Assembly: GCA_037013495.1 (NCBI GenBank)
Contig: CM072812.1
Span: 71,865,340-71,929,339 of the forward strand
Direction of reading: 5' to 3'
Origin: Hippophae tibetana
Lineage: Eukaryota > Streptophyta > Magnoliopsida > Rosales > Elaeagnaceae
DNA length: 64,000 nucleotides
Positions 35,201 to 46,272 of this stretch are shown here, one piece after another. The translations under genes and the position numbers were made by a program. The notes under the pieces are model-generated. The model was not told where the DNA came from. It saw only the letters and a program-made list of their open reading frames with translations, and ran no database searches. The stretch's first letter is position 1. Each line of letters starts with the position of its first letter.

Positions 35201-36473
35201 GTCTTAATCCTTTCAAAATTTGAAAGAGATGTGGACCAAATTGGTGTCAAATTGTTGGAAAATATGGACCAAATTGGTCAATTGAAAGGAGAGGGATTTA
35301 CTTAGTTAAGTGGATCAATTGAAAAAAGGTAGAGGACTAAATTGATCATTCGGCCTAAAACCAATGTGGACATTTACGTAGTTTGATAAGCATGTCAAAG
35401 CATCTACACATACTATGGAAGGGAAATATTTTTTCTGCTTCTAAAGACACGGTTTTTTGTTTTCGTTTTATTTTTATTTTAGGAACAAAGCTTTACTTTT
35501 AGCTGCAATCTGGAAAAAAAGGGATTGTGAAACGGATTTATAACCTGTGGGTGTTATCAATTAAGGGTTCACTTGCATGTACGGTGTTGTTCAATTTCTT
35601 ATTCATTACTTGGAATATCTGTCTGTCTCTCTCTCTCTGTAGTTCTGCCCCTCATTCCCCCTCTCCCAGCTTCTGGCCATCAGAATGATGTAGGACTTGG
35701 TTTAGATACCTTACAGTTGCATTACAGTTTTTTTTATTGAGGGTCTGACGTTATTATTTTGATTTAAAAATACCAATAACTAGGCTTACACCATTAAAAT
35801 ATTATGAAATTCATTGTAGAAATTAATATCTTGTGGACTTCATGTGGTTGCAAAATTTAATCTTAATTTAGGGATTTTTGTTTTATGGTCACAAAAGGAG
35901 AGCTCATTTTCTGGATGTTTTCCTCTGTATGTATGATAAATATATTAAGGTTATGGTATTGCCATGTAGGTGAAGATGTATGTCACAACTGTGCATATAT
36001 TGAAAAGGATAGATAAAAACATATGAAGAAAGTATACACTTGACATAAAAGGGTGGCTTCTTTTTAATGTTGTAGTCTTGATTTTATAAAGTTGCATTGC
36101 TTGCTTGGTTACTCACTCTCCATAAGTCCAGGTTCTCGCTTTGGTGGGTGATCAACTTGATTATGGACATAATATATGTGGTGCTGTCCTGAGCATTCGT
36201 TTCAATGAGGACATAATAAGCATCTGGAATCGTAATGCATCTGATAATCAGGTGCCTCTCTTTAAACGCATATCATATTCAATTTCTGCTATATTATGTC
36301 TGCATGAAACTAAATGCAGTACGCTTCTTTGCTTGATGTAGGCCATTATGGCTTTAAGAGATGCATTCAAGCGGCATTTAAAACTTCCACATGGATATGT
36401 GATGGAGTACAAACCTCACGATGCTTCGTTACGTGACAACTCATCCTACCGGAACGCATGGTTGAGAGGGTAG
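32217..36473 (+). CDS. NCBP: eIF4E-family cap-binding protein, nCBP/4EHP class (six exons)
   Basis: Exons 32217-32423, 33948-34043, 34207-34311, 34412-34489, 36132-36251 and 36342-36473 join to 245 codons plus stop. All introns have GT-AG ends and lie in phase 0. The protein starts with a polar, Asn/Ser-rich tail of about 55 residues, then the eIF4E fold: HPLKHKFVFWYTRR, VEGFWVSYCHLARP, then FKEGIRPLWEDSANCNGGKW, FWEDLVLALVGDQL, ending RNAWLRG. FWYTRR in place of the usual eIF4E pattern, and the SYCHLARP block, place it with plant nCBP and animal 4EHP, not with eIF4E or eIF(iso)4E. Family role: binds the mRNA 5' cap in the cytoplasm. Plant nCBP supports translation only weakly, and animal 4EHP acts as a repressor. 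The first ATG in the reading frame with this N-tail is 32217; an upstream ATG at 32160 is in frame but lies in the probable leader. Class assignment is from motif memory. Confidence 0.92.
34816..35009 (+). repeat. Tandem duplication of about 97 bp in nCBP intron 4
   Basis: Two adjacent copies (34816-34912 and 34913-35009) start ctttaaactgtaaatgataa and end gattcttgaaatttattt. They differ at only a few bases, so the duplication looks recent compared with the surrounding intron. Confidence 0.9.
35142..35345. mobile_element. Small MITE-like element in nCBP intron 4
   Basis: The left end aatttggtcctttacctttttt and the right end aaaaaaggtagaggactaaatt are inverted repeats, about 200 bp apart, with internal ggaccaaattgg motifs. 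I cannot assign a superfamily; ttgat at both edges is a possible but unproven target duplication. Confidence 0.65.
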
Positions 36474-38087
36474 AGTTTTAATAGACTATCACTGTGTTTG
36501 AAATCCAGTATTATGATACATGATGACTATATAGGATGTACTGATTTGGTTGAATTGTGAGAAATTCATACTAAATTTGCTGATGGTATAATATCAAATG
36601 AAATTAGGTCGCAATTACACTTGTTGACCTGGATAGCACTATGAGGAGTGTTCTAAATAATTATGATGGAATGAAGTGTGACTGGTTCTAGTACGAGCAT
36701 GATCAAATCATAGGGTCTTAACAAGATAATTCATGATTAAGTTTCATCAATTTATTCATTCCCATCATTTTGCTTCTACCAATGAGGTTGAGGTTCAATG
36801 GGTAATAGATGACTTCTAACCAATTCATATGTTAACAAACAAGACCTTGTACCAATGTTAGTAGTTACAAACACTAATTGAAAATGACAAAACAATGAAG
36901 GTCATTTGTAGATAAAAGATAAAATTGAATTTTTAAAGTTAAAAGACAACTTTATTACATAACGAAAGCAGCTGGTATTGATAGACAATAAAAATTCTAC
37001 CTTTTGGATTCTTACGCTATTAATAATATATTCATAACTATTGTAGTGTGAAACTTAATTGACTTTTAAATTTTTCAAGGCTTGACTTCCAATATTACTC
37101 AAATAGAATGTGGGGGCGTCTTTGCAAATCGAAGTCGATAAAAAGCTTCAAGTTTTATACCTAGATGGCTTTTATATAACAATTTCTTCGAAAATGCTAA
37201 TGTGAATTCATGCAAGTGGCATATATTTAGGGACTCATATATAATGTGTTTGTTAGGTAAATTCTAAATAACATACAATTTGTGTGTATATTATATTTGT
37301 ATTTGTCATTAAATAAATATAAAATATATTATTTTAATAAAAAATAGTGGTTTATTGAATTCAAGTAAGTAACTTGTGTCATATAATATTAGTTTGGGTT
37401 GAGCTATTAAAGTTAAAATTAAATAATAATATAATGGGTTATAATTTCGTGTTATTATATTGTGTTATTTTTAATCCGCTAAAAAAAAATTATGTTGTTT
37501 TATATTGTGATAAATAATTATGTGTAGATGCTTATTTGTATTGTACCAAAGATCGTTATTTTATTTGGATTATCTCTTAAAATAAATTATAAAAAATATA
37601 AAATAAAAATTCAAAAACATTTGCAAAATAAAAAGTAAAAAAATAAAAAAAATTATTTAATTAAAAAGTGAATTATTAAGTTTACTCAAGTCACGTAGAT
37701 GTATTTTGTTAGCATAAGTTAAGTGATTAAAAATATAATAAAAATGTTAGCATAAGTTAAGTGATTAAAAATATAATAAAATATTATTTTAATTGATTCG
37801 TGTATTTTCATATTATATTGTATTTATCTATTTACTAAATGAGTAAGGTATACCATTTTATAGCATGTTAACTAATATCAATCATTATATTCAGATTTTG
37901 TCAAAAATTATTACTTTTATTGCATAATTATTTTGAAAAATATATATAATAAAAAAATAAAAATATTTGAAAATCAAGAATAAAAAAGAAAATATAGAAG
38001 AAATAAAAAGATTAATTTTTTTTTCTTTTCTTCGTATGTATAAGATTTTTGGAGTAACAATACAATTTAATTAGTTAGAATATTTAT
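36474..38087. other. Intergenic sequence after nCBP
   Basis: The first 100-150 bp probably include the nCBP 3' UTR. The rest is increasingly AT-rich. A 38-bp tandem duplication (gttagcataagttaagtgat start) is seen at about 37708-37785. No coding domain was recognised. Confidence 0.6.
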
Positions 38088-38441
38088 TGTTAAGATTCAA
38101 TCTGTTTTTAGAGAAAGAACTAAGAGAGAAGTTAAAATAATTGAATGAATGTATAGATCTCATAAAATTCATCTATTTATAGAAAATTATAAATACATGT
38201 GTTAGTTACATAATGTATACACATATTTACATGTCAGAGGGTATAATCGATATAAAGTACAGTATATCATGGGTTAAGGTCGACCCTAGCTAAAGCTGAT
38301 CAATGAGCTTGGGTTAATCATTGAGCTCAGACTAGTCTATAGGTAGGACATATAGGATGCTTCACCTTCCATCTCGGGTTGGTAATTTTACTAGAGCGGT
38401 TTGCATGGGTCAGGCACCAGGTCGATCCGAATGTTCAAACA
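38088..38441 (-). repeat. 3' LTR of the Tat element
   Basis: 354 bp, TG...CA on both strands. It shares with 49140-49487 the blocks acatgtgttagttacataat, tatatcatgggttaaggtcg and ccatctcgggttggta. On the minus strand it is preceded by a purine-rich tract, GAAAGAGTAGATAGACTAGA, which is a candidate PPT. Confidence 0.85.
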
Positions 38442-38571
38442 TCTAGTCTATCTACTCTTTCAACTCGAGCTCTAATCTAAAGATGGAAGAGTAATTATCG
38501 GGTATAGAATACGAACCGTTCAAATCCCCTAATAAATGTATGTCAGTTGAGTGGAGAGAGAAACCAAGTGT

Positions 38572-38583
38572 CTCTATATAAAG
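38572..38583 (+). promoter_or_regulatory. TATA box in front of the antisense ORF
   Basis: The sequence tctctatataaagagatgct is a textbook plant TATA box on the plus strand, about 310 bp before the first ATG of the antisense reading frame (38891). It lies outside the LTR, so it could drive a transcript opposite to gag-pol. Activity is inferred from sequence only. Confidence 0.6.
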
Positions 38584-38890
38584 AGATGCTTGGGTTGGGA
38601 CTTATCATCATTACCTACACAATTGATAAATAGTGAAGAAAAAATGCTATGTCGCATCACCTCGAGTTTGTAAAAGGTTTTTAGTTCGGTGGTAAGAATT
38701 CAGCTCAGACTATGGTTTCTTATATTCTAGTTTTTAGAGTTCAAGCGTCGAGAACCTAACGATTTTCTACTTTCTTTTTAGATCAGTTTTTAAAGGATTA
38801 TTATCTTTTATTTTCATACTTGACCCTAGGTAACCTCTTCTTCTCGTACATTACCCATCAATTGTTTTTGTTTTTGTAGTTTTTTACATA

Positions 38891-41706
38891 ATGCGCAGAG
38901 AAGAGACCTCAGCCTCTAACTCAGGCTCCTAGGAAAGCCCTCGATATTTTAGTGATAGTGGCGACTCAAGCTCTTCTAGTGAGACGAGTTGATCTTTACC
39001 TCAGCCTTTTACCTCTACCCTTCATCTTCATACCACTCCCACCGTTATTTTGAACGTGCCTCAAACTCAAATCTTAGTAGCTAGGACGTAGAGGGAGAAA
39101 ATGAAGAATATAGGATCACCAAAGGTTGGTTGGCTAAGTCTAAGACTTATGAGTTGTTGTCTCATGATGAAGAAAGATTAAGAAAAACCTACAACATCTC
39201 TTCCTCGGTTTAGATAATAATTCCTACAGAGGGAGCCTGTGATAGTGATCAACCTTCATCCAGTTGGACCATCTTTCATGAAAAGGCCTTGTGGTTGAGA
39301 GTAAGGTTCCCCTTATACCCTCTAATTAGAAGATTATTATTTAGGACGTAGCTCGTGCTAGGGTATATGATGCTTAACAGATGGAAGTATCTACTCTACC
39401 TGACATTGATATGTCAAGAACTCTAGGTGAAATTAGAGATGGCCGAGTTTAATGAGGCTTATGTTCTGAAGCAGAAATTCATAGATTCGAGGAGGGTATA
39501 CATGTCGATGAAACAGGATCGGGGAATGAACATGTCACTTCATGAGAACGAGAAAAACTAAAAAGAGTATTTTTTTCTCTCCATGTTTTAGGTCAGTGGG
39601 AGTCCTCTACTAGTGACACCATATTGATAAGGAGCATCTGGAACGACACTAAGGTAGTGATAAGGAATATGGCTTCCTTAATCACGACCTTGAGTCTTGA
39701 CGTGAAGCAAAGGTTGAATGATATCCAAAACTATCTTCCAAAAAAGACCAAGAACTTATTAAATACCCCACACTTTGTCGCATATGGGTTGATGAGGCAT
39801 GGTGCAATGGATCCCCCCTTCTAATCAATTGTAATCCTTGGGCTCTTCCTAAACCCTAGGATCCTTCTAAATGCAGAACTCATCCTACAAATTTTGGGGG
39901 TCGGTTTGAGGTATTGGTTGATGATGGTGAACTAGTCCTAAGATTTTTCGTCCCCCTTTATTTTTTTGTTGAACGTGACGTGATTAACACACTTATTTTG
40001 TAGATCCCATGGATTTTACTACTACCTAACTCTTTACTCGTATGAAGAGCAATGTCATACCTGTAGGAATGAGCTCTTAAACGAGTACACCCCCAACTCA
40101 TAGGGGGCTCTTCTATAGGTAAGAAAAGGGGAAAATCCTCTTATGAAGGTCGCCCTACTTTGCTAAATAATAATAAGAAGAAGGTGGTGGTCAACGAGCC
40201 TGCCTTCAACCCCAACCCCTTGAATGTTTACCCGCCCCTATTAACATTACGAGAGAAGCATGTGACTCAAACTCCTTGGTTAGGTTCTAATAAATCTAGT
40301 GATATTTTAAGGGATTCAAGGAAGGTAAAGGCCATCCTTAATGACCTCACCAATGATGCGAATGAGATAGTTTTAAATAGAGGCTTGGAGCCAAAGCATC
40401 TCGATCATTATATGAGCCATCTTTCTGCTTACTCATACAAGAAGCAGCTCAAGCCTATGCATTCAAAATACATTGCCTTGCTAGTGAGAGAAACCAAGTG
40501 GGAAGGTGAGCCAATTGATAAGGAGGAGAAGTTAAAAAGGGTTGCCTCCAAGATGAATAAGTATACCCAATGCATTACTGAGCTCGAGAAGGCTCAGGCG
40601 AGATGAGGAAGGGGCTAGGGAAGCCTAGAAAAGAGATGAGGCTTCTATCGAGGAGGTCCATTATAAGGCAAAGGTCGATGTGGATGCCATGGCCCAGAAG
40701 CTCAAGTCAAGTGTAAAGAGACTATATGAGCTGGCCATGGAAACCTTCAAGACAGAGGCCAAGTAGAAGGATCTGGGCGAGTATTATTATCGCATTCTGA
40801 AAATCTCTATCACTCTACCATATATGCAGTATCCTTTAGTAAAGGAGGAAAAAGGAGAAGGCTCGGGCTTCTTTGATGGTGAGGATGGTCCTAAGTTCGT
40901 CGGGGGGGACCGAGGATTATTAAATTTTAAGGACTCAATCCAATTTTGTTTTTTTGAGCTCGTCGTCACTCCTATTTGTGTGATCACAAACTCAAACTTG
41001 TAATAATGTGAAATGAAAAAATAAAACGAAAAAAGAAAAATCAACTTTATTTATTAATGGAAAATTAGTTTGTCTCTTTTATTGTGTATTTATGCTGTTG
41101 ACCTACCCACTTGTTTTTTGGGAACTTGGGTCATATTCCTTTTTTGTTTTTTTTATCAACTTTCATCTCCTATAAAAGAGGGTTGAGAACATTTATTTAA
41201 TCCATACATTTAGGGTGTTCTATCAATTCCTCCAAATGTTTTGGTCATATTTTATGAATTTTGATCGAACCAATAGACGCTTAATTCGAGCTTTACGTGT
41301 TGAAAATGGTAGGCATAAGGACAAGGTTAGGGTGTTCAAAGTTGAGGTGGTTAAACTTGAGTGTAATATAAAAGAGACCAAGTGTGAGCTTGCTTCTTAT
41401 AAGGAATAGTCAATCTAAACTCAATCTCGAGAGAGGAGGACCTTGGCCAGTATGGCCATACTTGTAGATAGGGAATCATATTGGGTGAGATTCTATACGA
41501 CACGATTTGAAAGAGTCTTCCTTAAGGTAAAGAAGGTTATTGAAGAATTGGAATGAGGACTGCTCGTGATGATGAAAGCTCACCCTAAGCCCATGACCTA
41601 CGCACAGAAGAAAATTATTGAGATTCAGGCCAAGTTGTTGCCCTTAGTTAAAGAAACTAATGATCTAGACAATGGCCATGCATCCAAACATTTAAAGAGT
41701 TTTTAA
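38891..41706 (+). pseudogene. Antisense ORF (aORF) region of the Tat element
   Basis: Plus strand, opposite to gag-pol. It starts MRREETSASNSGS and then meets a stop; a possible intron acceptor tttttgtag lies just before. Open pieces remain at 39624-39824, 40160-40606 and 41215-41409. The 40160-40606 piece (148 residues) is charged and lysine-rich, ending in a likely helical stretch (KLKRVASKMNKYTQCITELE). The 41215-41409 piece also looks like a coiled coil. Family knowledge: Tat elements carry such an antisense ORF, whose product is annotated as a putative gypsy-type transposon or plant-mobile-domain-like protein of unknown function. Many stops show that this copy is dead. Confidence 0.65.
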
Positions 41707-41866
41707 CCTTCTGAGAAGGCCGAGCTTTGTATTAATAACTATCCAAAGATTTGTAATTTTTAAATAATGGAAACATTATGGATGGCATGTACTTGTGATG
41801 CCTTGATATTATATGTATACTTGTATTAATAAATATCCTAAGATTTTTTCATTATATGGCATGACT

Positions 41867-42400
41867 TGGTTGCTGAATGAAGTGGTCCACTTGTGACCTT
41901 ATGTAAGTGCCAAGGCACTCTATTTGGTTCCTAACTGAGGTGATCAACTCGTGGCTTAAATTGGTGAAAGAGAAAGCCTTAACTGGTTCCTAACTAAGGT
42001 GCACATCTCCCTCAATGTCAGAGCACTGACCTAGTTCCTAACCGAGGTGGATAACTCGTGACCTTATGCAAGTGCTAGGTAACTTTACCTGGTTCTTAAT
42101 CGAGGTCATAAGCCTATGGCTTAAGTTGGTGGGATATAGAGCCTTACCTGGTTCCTGACCAAGGTGCATATCTCCTCTCAATGTTAGAGTAACGACCTGG
42201 TTCCTAACCGAGGTGGATGACTCGTGACCTTATGTAAGTGTCAGGGCGCTCTACTTGGTTCCTAACCAAGGTGATAAGTTTGTGAATTAAATTGGTGGGA
42301 GAGAGAGCCTTACTTAGTTCCTAACCAAGGTGTACATCTCCTCTCAATTTCAGAGTTTTGACCTGGTTCCTAACTGAGGTGGATAACTGATGAGCACAAG
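41867..42400. repeat. Higher-order tandem array, 166-bp unit of about 55-bp subunits
   Basis: A subunit centred on acctggttcctaaccgaggt recurs about every 55 bp. Three subunits form a 166-bp higher-order unit, visible from the spacing of the landmark accttatg at 41896, 42061 and 42227. Within each unit the following words alternate: gataactcgtgacc, gtgataagcctatggct and gtgcatatctcctctcaat. It ends abruptly at ggtggataac where the secondary LTR sequence starts. Confidence 0.92.
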
Positions 42401-42402
42401 AA

Positions 42403-43965
42403 AGACATTACAAATACCGATCTTACAAAATCTTTTTTTTATATTTTGTAAAACTCTCACAAGTTCACGAATTGTTTCATAGAAAATGATAAGTATACTC
42501 CCAAGGTCGATCTAAGGAAGAAATATATGTGGTTTTTAATTTATTATTCAAAATCCTAAAAACGAAATTAAATTATAATCATCCTGTCACGATATTTTAG
42601 TTTTATTTTCTAATCTAATAACATAAAAAAATAAACATTGTTATAAATTCAGTAAACAATCATACAAATTTGTATCATTCATAATAATGGAGTATTTAGG
42701 ATATAATAATTAAGTTAATTATGTTTCCTCATTCTTTTTTAGAAGAATTTTGGTACCCAAATTCTTTTGTTTAATATTAATTAACTAATATCTTTAGGCG
42801 GGGCCTATTAATTAATTAAGTATTAAATTTTAGCTTCATTTTCAAGGTGTCTAAATTAAATCAAAGAATTTAATTATCCGAGTACTAACTTTCAAGTTTT
42901 CAAACCATTACTTAAAATATGTTTTCAATACATTTGCGATTAATAATTCTTATAAAACTTTTGAAATAGAGCTTTACTCTAACTATCGGGTGATTGTACC
43001 AATAAAAAAAAGTACTACTTGAAATCAGTCCGGATAATTAAACCTTTAAATCTAATTTTTAGGTTTAAATTTGTAATGAAAAATAATATATTTCTCTCTA
43101 TCATCCTTAATATAAAATCTTGAATAAAAAAATCAATTTATTTTATAATTATATCATATTTACAAATATTCAGTCATATTAAATTTAATCACAAACAAAT
43201 TAAATATAACATATATAAGAATAAAACATAAAAAAACAACTGTAAAGAACCCATTAAAATTATACATTAAAAGAATCCTTAAAAAAATTTGACGATAATT
43301 CTATTGTTGGAAAATCTCCAAACGGATTTGCATTTCCATTTATTGAATCAAAAACTAAAAATCTATAAAGACATAGGTAGTTCTTCTCAAAAAGAGAACT
43401 TAAAAACTAAAAACTAAAAAAATGAAAACTTTCTAGAGAGAAAGAGCTCAGCAAATTGTGTTTTAGAATGGAGAATAGGGTTCTTTTATAGGTGAGAAAA
43501 AGGCCAAAAAATGGGGGGGGGGGGGGGGGGGGGGGGAGAGAATATTTCAAAATTTGAATTTGAACACATTTGGACAAGTTGGCACCCATATAGGGCGCAA
43601 AACTTTCGGCAAATGGATGATTGGCACCGTTGATGGATGGTTGGCACACGCAAGACACGAAGATGAGTGGGTTAGAGCACGTGAGACACGACGATGAGTG
43701 TGCTGGCACACAAGCAACACGGTGCAAGCGTGTGCTTTCCCGCATGGAAGTCAACGCGGCATGTGTCAGACGTGTGTTGACTACATGCTCTGGCTGGGCA
43801 TATGTCGACCACGTGCGGGTGTGTACAGGGTGTGTACCATCGTATGTTGGGCGTGTTCTCTACTACTACATGCGGGACTCACCGCGGATGGGCTTCTACA
43901 TGCGTTGGTATGCACGAGATTAGGCACAAATGGGTTGTTGAGTACATGAATCAGGGCGGATATGC
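42403..43965 (-). repeat. LTR-like insertion in the Tat element (left part)
   Basis: Starts TGATGAGCACAAG directly against the tandem array. It contains aagtatactcccaaggtcg near 42490, comparable to the gcaagtatacacgatc motif of the other LTRs, and a GC-rich 3' part at 43560-43960 with repeated gacacg/cacgtg words. No coding domain is seen. An ORF at 43754-43407 on the minus strand runs through the poly-C tract and is not credible. Confidence 0.5.
43513..43536 (+). repeat. Poly(G) run of 24 bases
   Basis: An uninterrupted run of 24 G between aaaaaat and agagaat. It is an extreme homopolymer for such an AT-rich region. The length may be uncertain because sequencing and polymerase slippage affect such tracts. 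Confidence 0.95.
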
Positions 43966-45056
43966 TACTGCATACTACTGATTAAGTTCATCGATTATGG
44001 ATCACATACATAAGAATCATACATTTCTTCCTAAAAACTATGCATTTTATTTAATCAAGATAAATAATTAAATAATTCTCTCAAATCTATTTAATTGCCT
44101 GTATATATAAATTATTTTCCAAATAATTAATAACATAAAAATCAGATTAAATAATATAATTATATTATAATTATAATTGGGAAAAAATATTAGATCATCA
44201 CACAATTAAAATTGGGTTCATAAGGTCCCTAGATTAATAAATTAACAACACATAATTGTGTTCATAAAGCTTATATTTTTCATAAAGAAATACATAAAAA
44301 TTGATAAAAAAAAAGAGTAGAAGAAGAAATACAATCAATCTCTTGAATTATATAATTAATTTCCTCTAGAATTTCTACTAATATTGTATCCCCTCTTAAA
44401 TTTTTATGTATTTTTTTTCTCTTTTTAGCTCCAAAAACTTAACAAAATTATGCCAATGATGGCCCTTTAGGGTTTATGGGGTGATTAGGGGCTTAAATAT
44501 AGCTCAGATGCGATCTGAACCGTCAGATCAAATTTAGATCAAGGGTTGCGATCAAAACAAGAAAAATTGATAGCGTCAGCCAATCACAGAGTGACACGTG
44601 GAAGGGGAGACTGCTCAAAGTCAACACTCATTGAGTCAACACAATGTGATTCAAAGAAATGGATGGTGTGGCACATTGGTGGAACACGGTGACACGTGGT
44701 AGGCAGAGTTGACCGATCTCCAAACTTGGATTGAGTGTTGTGCTAGCACATGACATGTAGTTTGTCCTCCTCACACGCGGCATAACATGATTTGCCATCC
44801 TTTCTTGCATGGTGTCTGTGTGGCTTGCCCATTCAGATCATTTTCTTGCATGGTAGGCCATATTGTAGCATTTGATTGGCTCTGCATTAAAAATTCATAA
44901 ATATTCCAAACAAATCCCAAAAATGCCAAAAATTATATTTTCACTAAAAAGTTTATATTTTATTATTTTTGGTCATAAAAATACTATTTATTAAATAAAA
45001 AAAGTAAATATTAAGTAAAAAAGTGCATTAATGACTATACTTTCGTCAAGTCATCA
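43966..45056 (-). repeat. Truncated LTR, same family as the solo LTRs
   Basis: Ends at 45056 with gtcaagtcatca, matching the terminal gagtcatca of 23081-24625. It also matches internally: gcatactactgattaagttc near 43969 (gcatactactcattaagttc near 23475) and atcatacatttcttcctaaa near 44016. The first roughly 390 bp of the family are missing; the preceding sequence belongs to another LTR type, so a recombination or deletion joined them. Confidence 0.8.
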
Positions 45057-45139
45057 GGGACCATATGTTGAAGAGGTTTTTTTCATAGATAGATATGTGT
45101 TAATGTTACAAAAAGGTGGAAAATTAGTGTTCATTTAAA

Positions 45140-46260
45140 AGTGGTATCTTTTCGAGTGTCTCGCATTCCAACTCGCACCCTCTTCAATTCCTTCAATGTA
45201 TTTCAATGTGCATACCCATGTTGGTGTCATTTCAATTATTTGATAGGGTCCCTTCCAATTGGCACCCATTTTACCTATCATCCATTCTTTTTTGTTGGGG
45301 AAGACCCTTCTGAGAACCCAATCACCTCTAGAAAATGTTTTGAAGCGCGCAGTTTTGTTGTAGTAATCTAATACTTTCCTTTTTTCTTGACCACCCTTCT
45401 TAAAGCTTCATCCCTTTTCTCCTCTACTAGGTTCAATTCGGTTACTCTTCTTACCTAGTTTGTTCCATTGTTAGAACTAATCTGGAAGTGAGAATTGTGA
45501 CCTCGATTGGTATAACCACCTTAATTCCATAGACTACCAAAAAATGGGTCTGGTTAGTGCTCTCTCGGGGGCTTATCCTAATAGACTATAACATACCTGA
45601 AAGCTTCTTTATCCATCTTTTTTTTTCTTTCTAACCTATTTTTCAATAGGTTGATGATTATCTTATTGGAAGACTCTGCTTGACCATTATCTTCGGGATA
45701 ATATGGCATTGAATGACATATCTTAATATTGTATTGGAAGGCGAATGCTTTGATGTTGTGTCCAGTGAATTATCTCTCATTATCTATGATGAGCTCCTTG
45801 GAAAGGCTGAAACGAAAAATTATGGACTTCCATATGAATCGAATCACTTCTTCCTCTTGTATTCTTCCCACGGGCTTTACTTTTATCCTTTTTGAAAAAT
45901 AATCAATAGCCACAAGGAGAAACCTTTTTTAGCCCATACCTAAGGGTATGGGTCTTACTATGTCAAGTCCATATTTGTAGAAGGGCCAAGGACTTACCCC
46001 CTTACTATGGTATTCGGAGGTGTGCATAACAGTGGGGAAAACCTTTTGCATTTATGGCATTTTTAAGTGTATTTGGTGCAGTTTGCCAACATGGTTGGCT
46101 AATAATAACCTTGTCTCAAAATCCGTTGTGATAATCTGTTAACTCCAGAATGCGAACAACAGTCTCCTTGGTGTGCTTCAAACATAAACCTTTTAGATCC
46201 CTCCTTGGCTATACATAAGAGGCCAAGACCGAGTGGGATTTTTTGGTATAATTTCCTTGC
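45140..46260 (-). pseudogene. Tat gypsy integrase remnant
   Basis: On the minus strand near 45710-45600 the frame reads MPYYPEDNGQAESSNKII, the end of the integrase catalytic core including the GQAE glutamate. Farther on (about 45360-45250) come motifs of the C-terminal part, including KWVPIGRDPIK, which corresponds to the family's NWEGPY box. Several stops and frameshifts. The 45713-45895 open frame on the plus strand is an antisense shadow. Confidence 0.75.
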
Positions 46261-46272
46261 TTTAATCATATA

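Noticed and set aside
43407-43754. 115-codon minus-strand ORF with a poly-proline run
   Set aside because: The proline run is the 24-base G tract read in reverse. The frame depends on a homopolymer of uncertain length, and there is no family match.
43621-43923. 100-codon plus-strand ORF
   Set aside because: GC-rich part of an LTR-like block, with overlapping ORFs in several frames and no domain.
45057-45090. A PPT next to the truncated LTR ending at 45056, which would have made it the 3' LTR of the Tat element
   Set aside because: The flank is not purine-rich, and the Tat element has its own matching LTR pair at 38088-38441 and 49140-49487.
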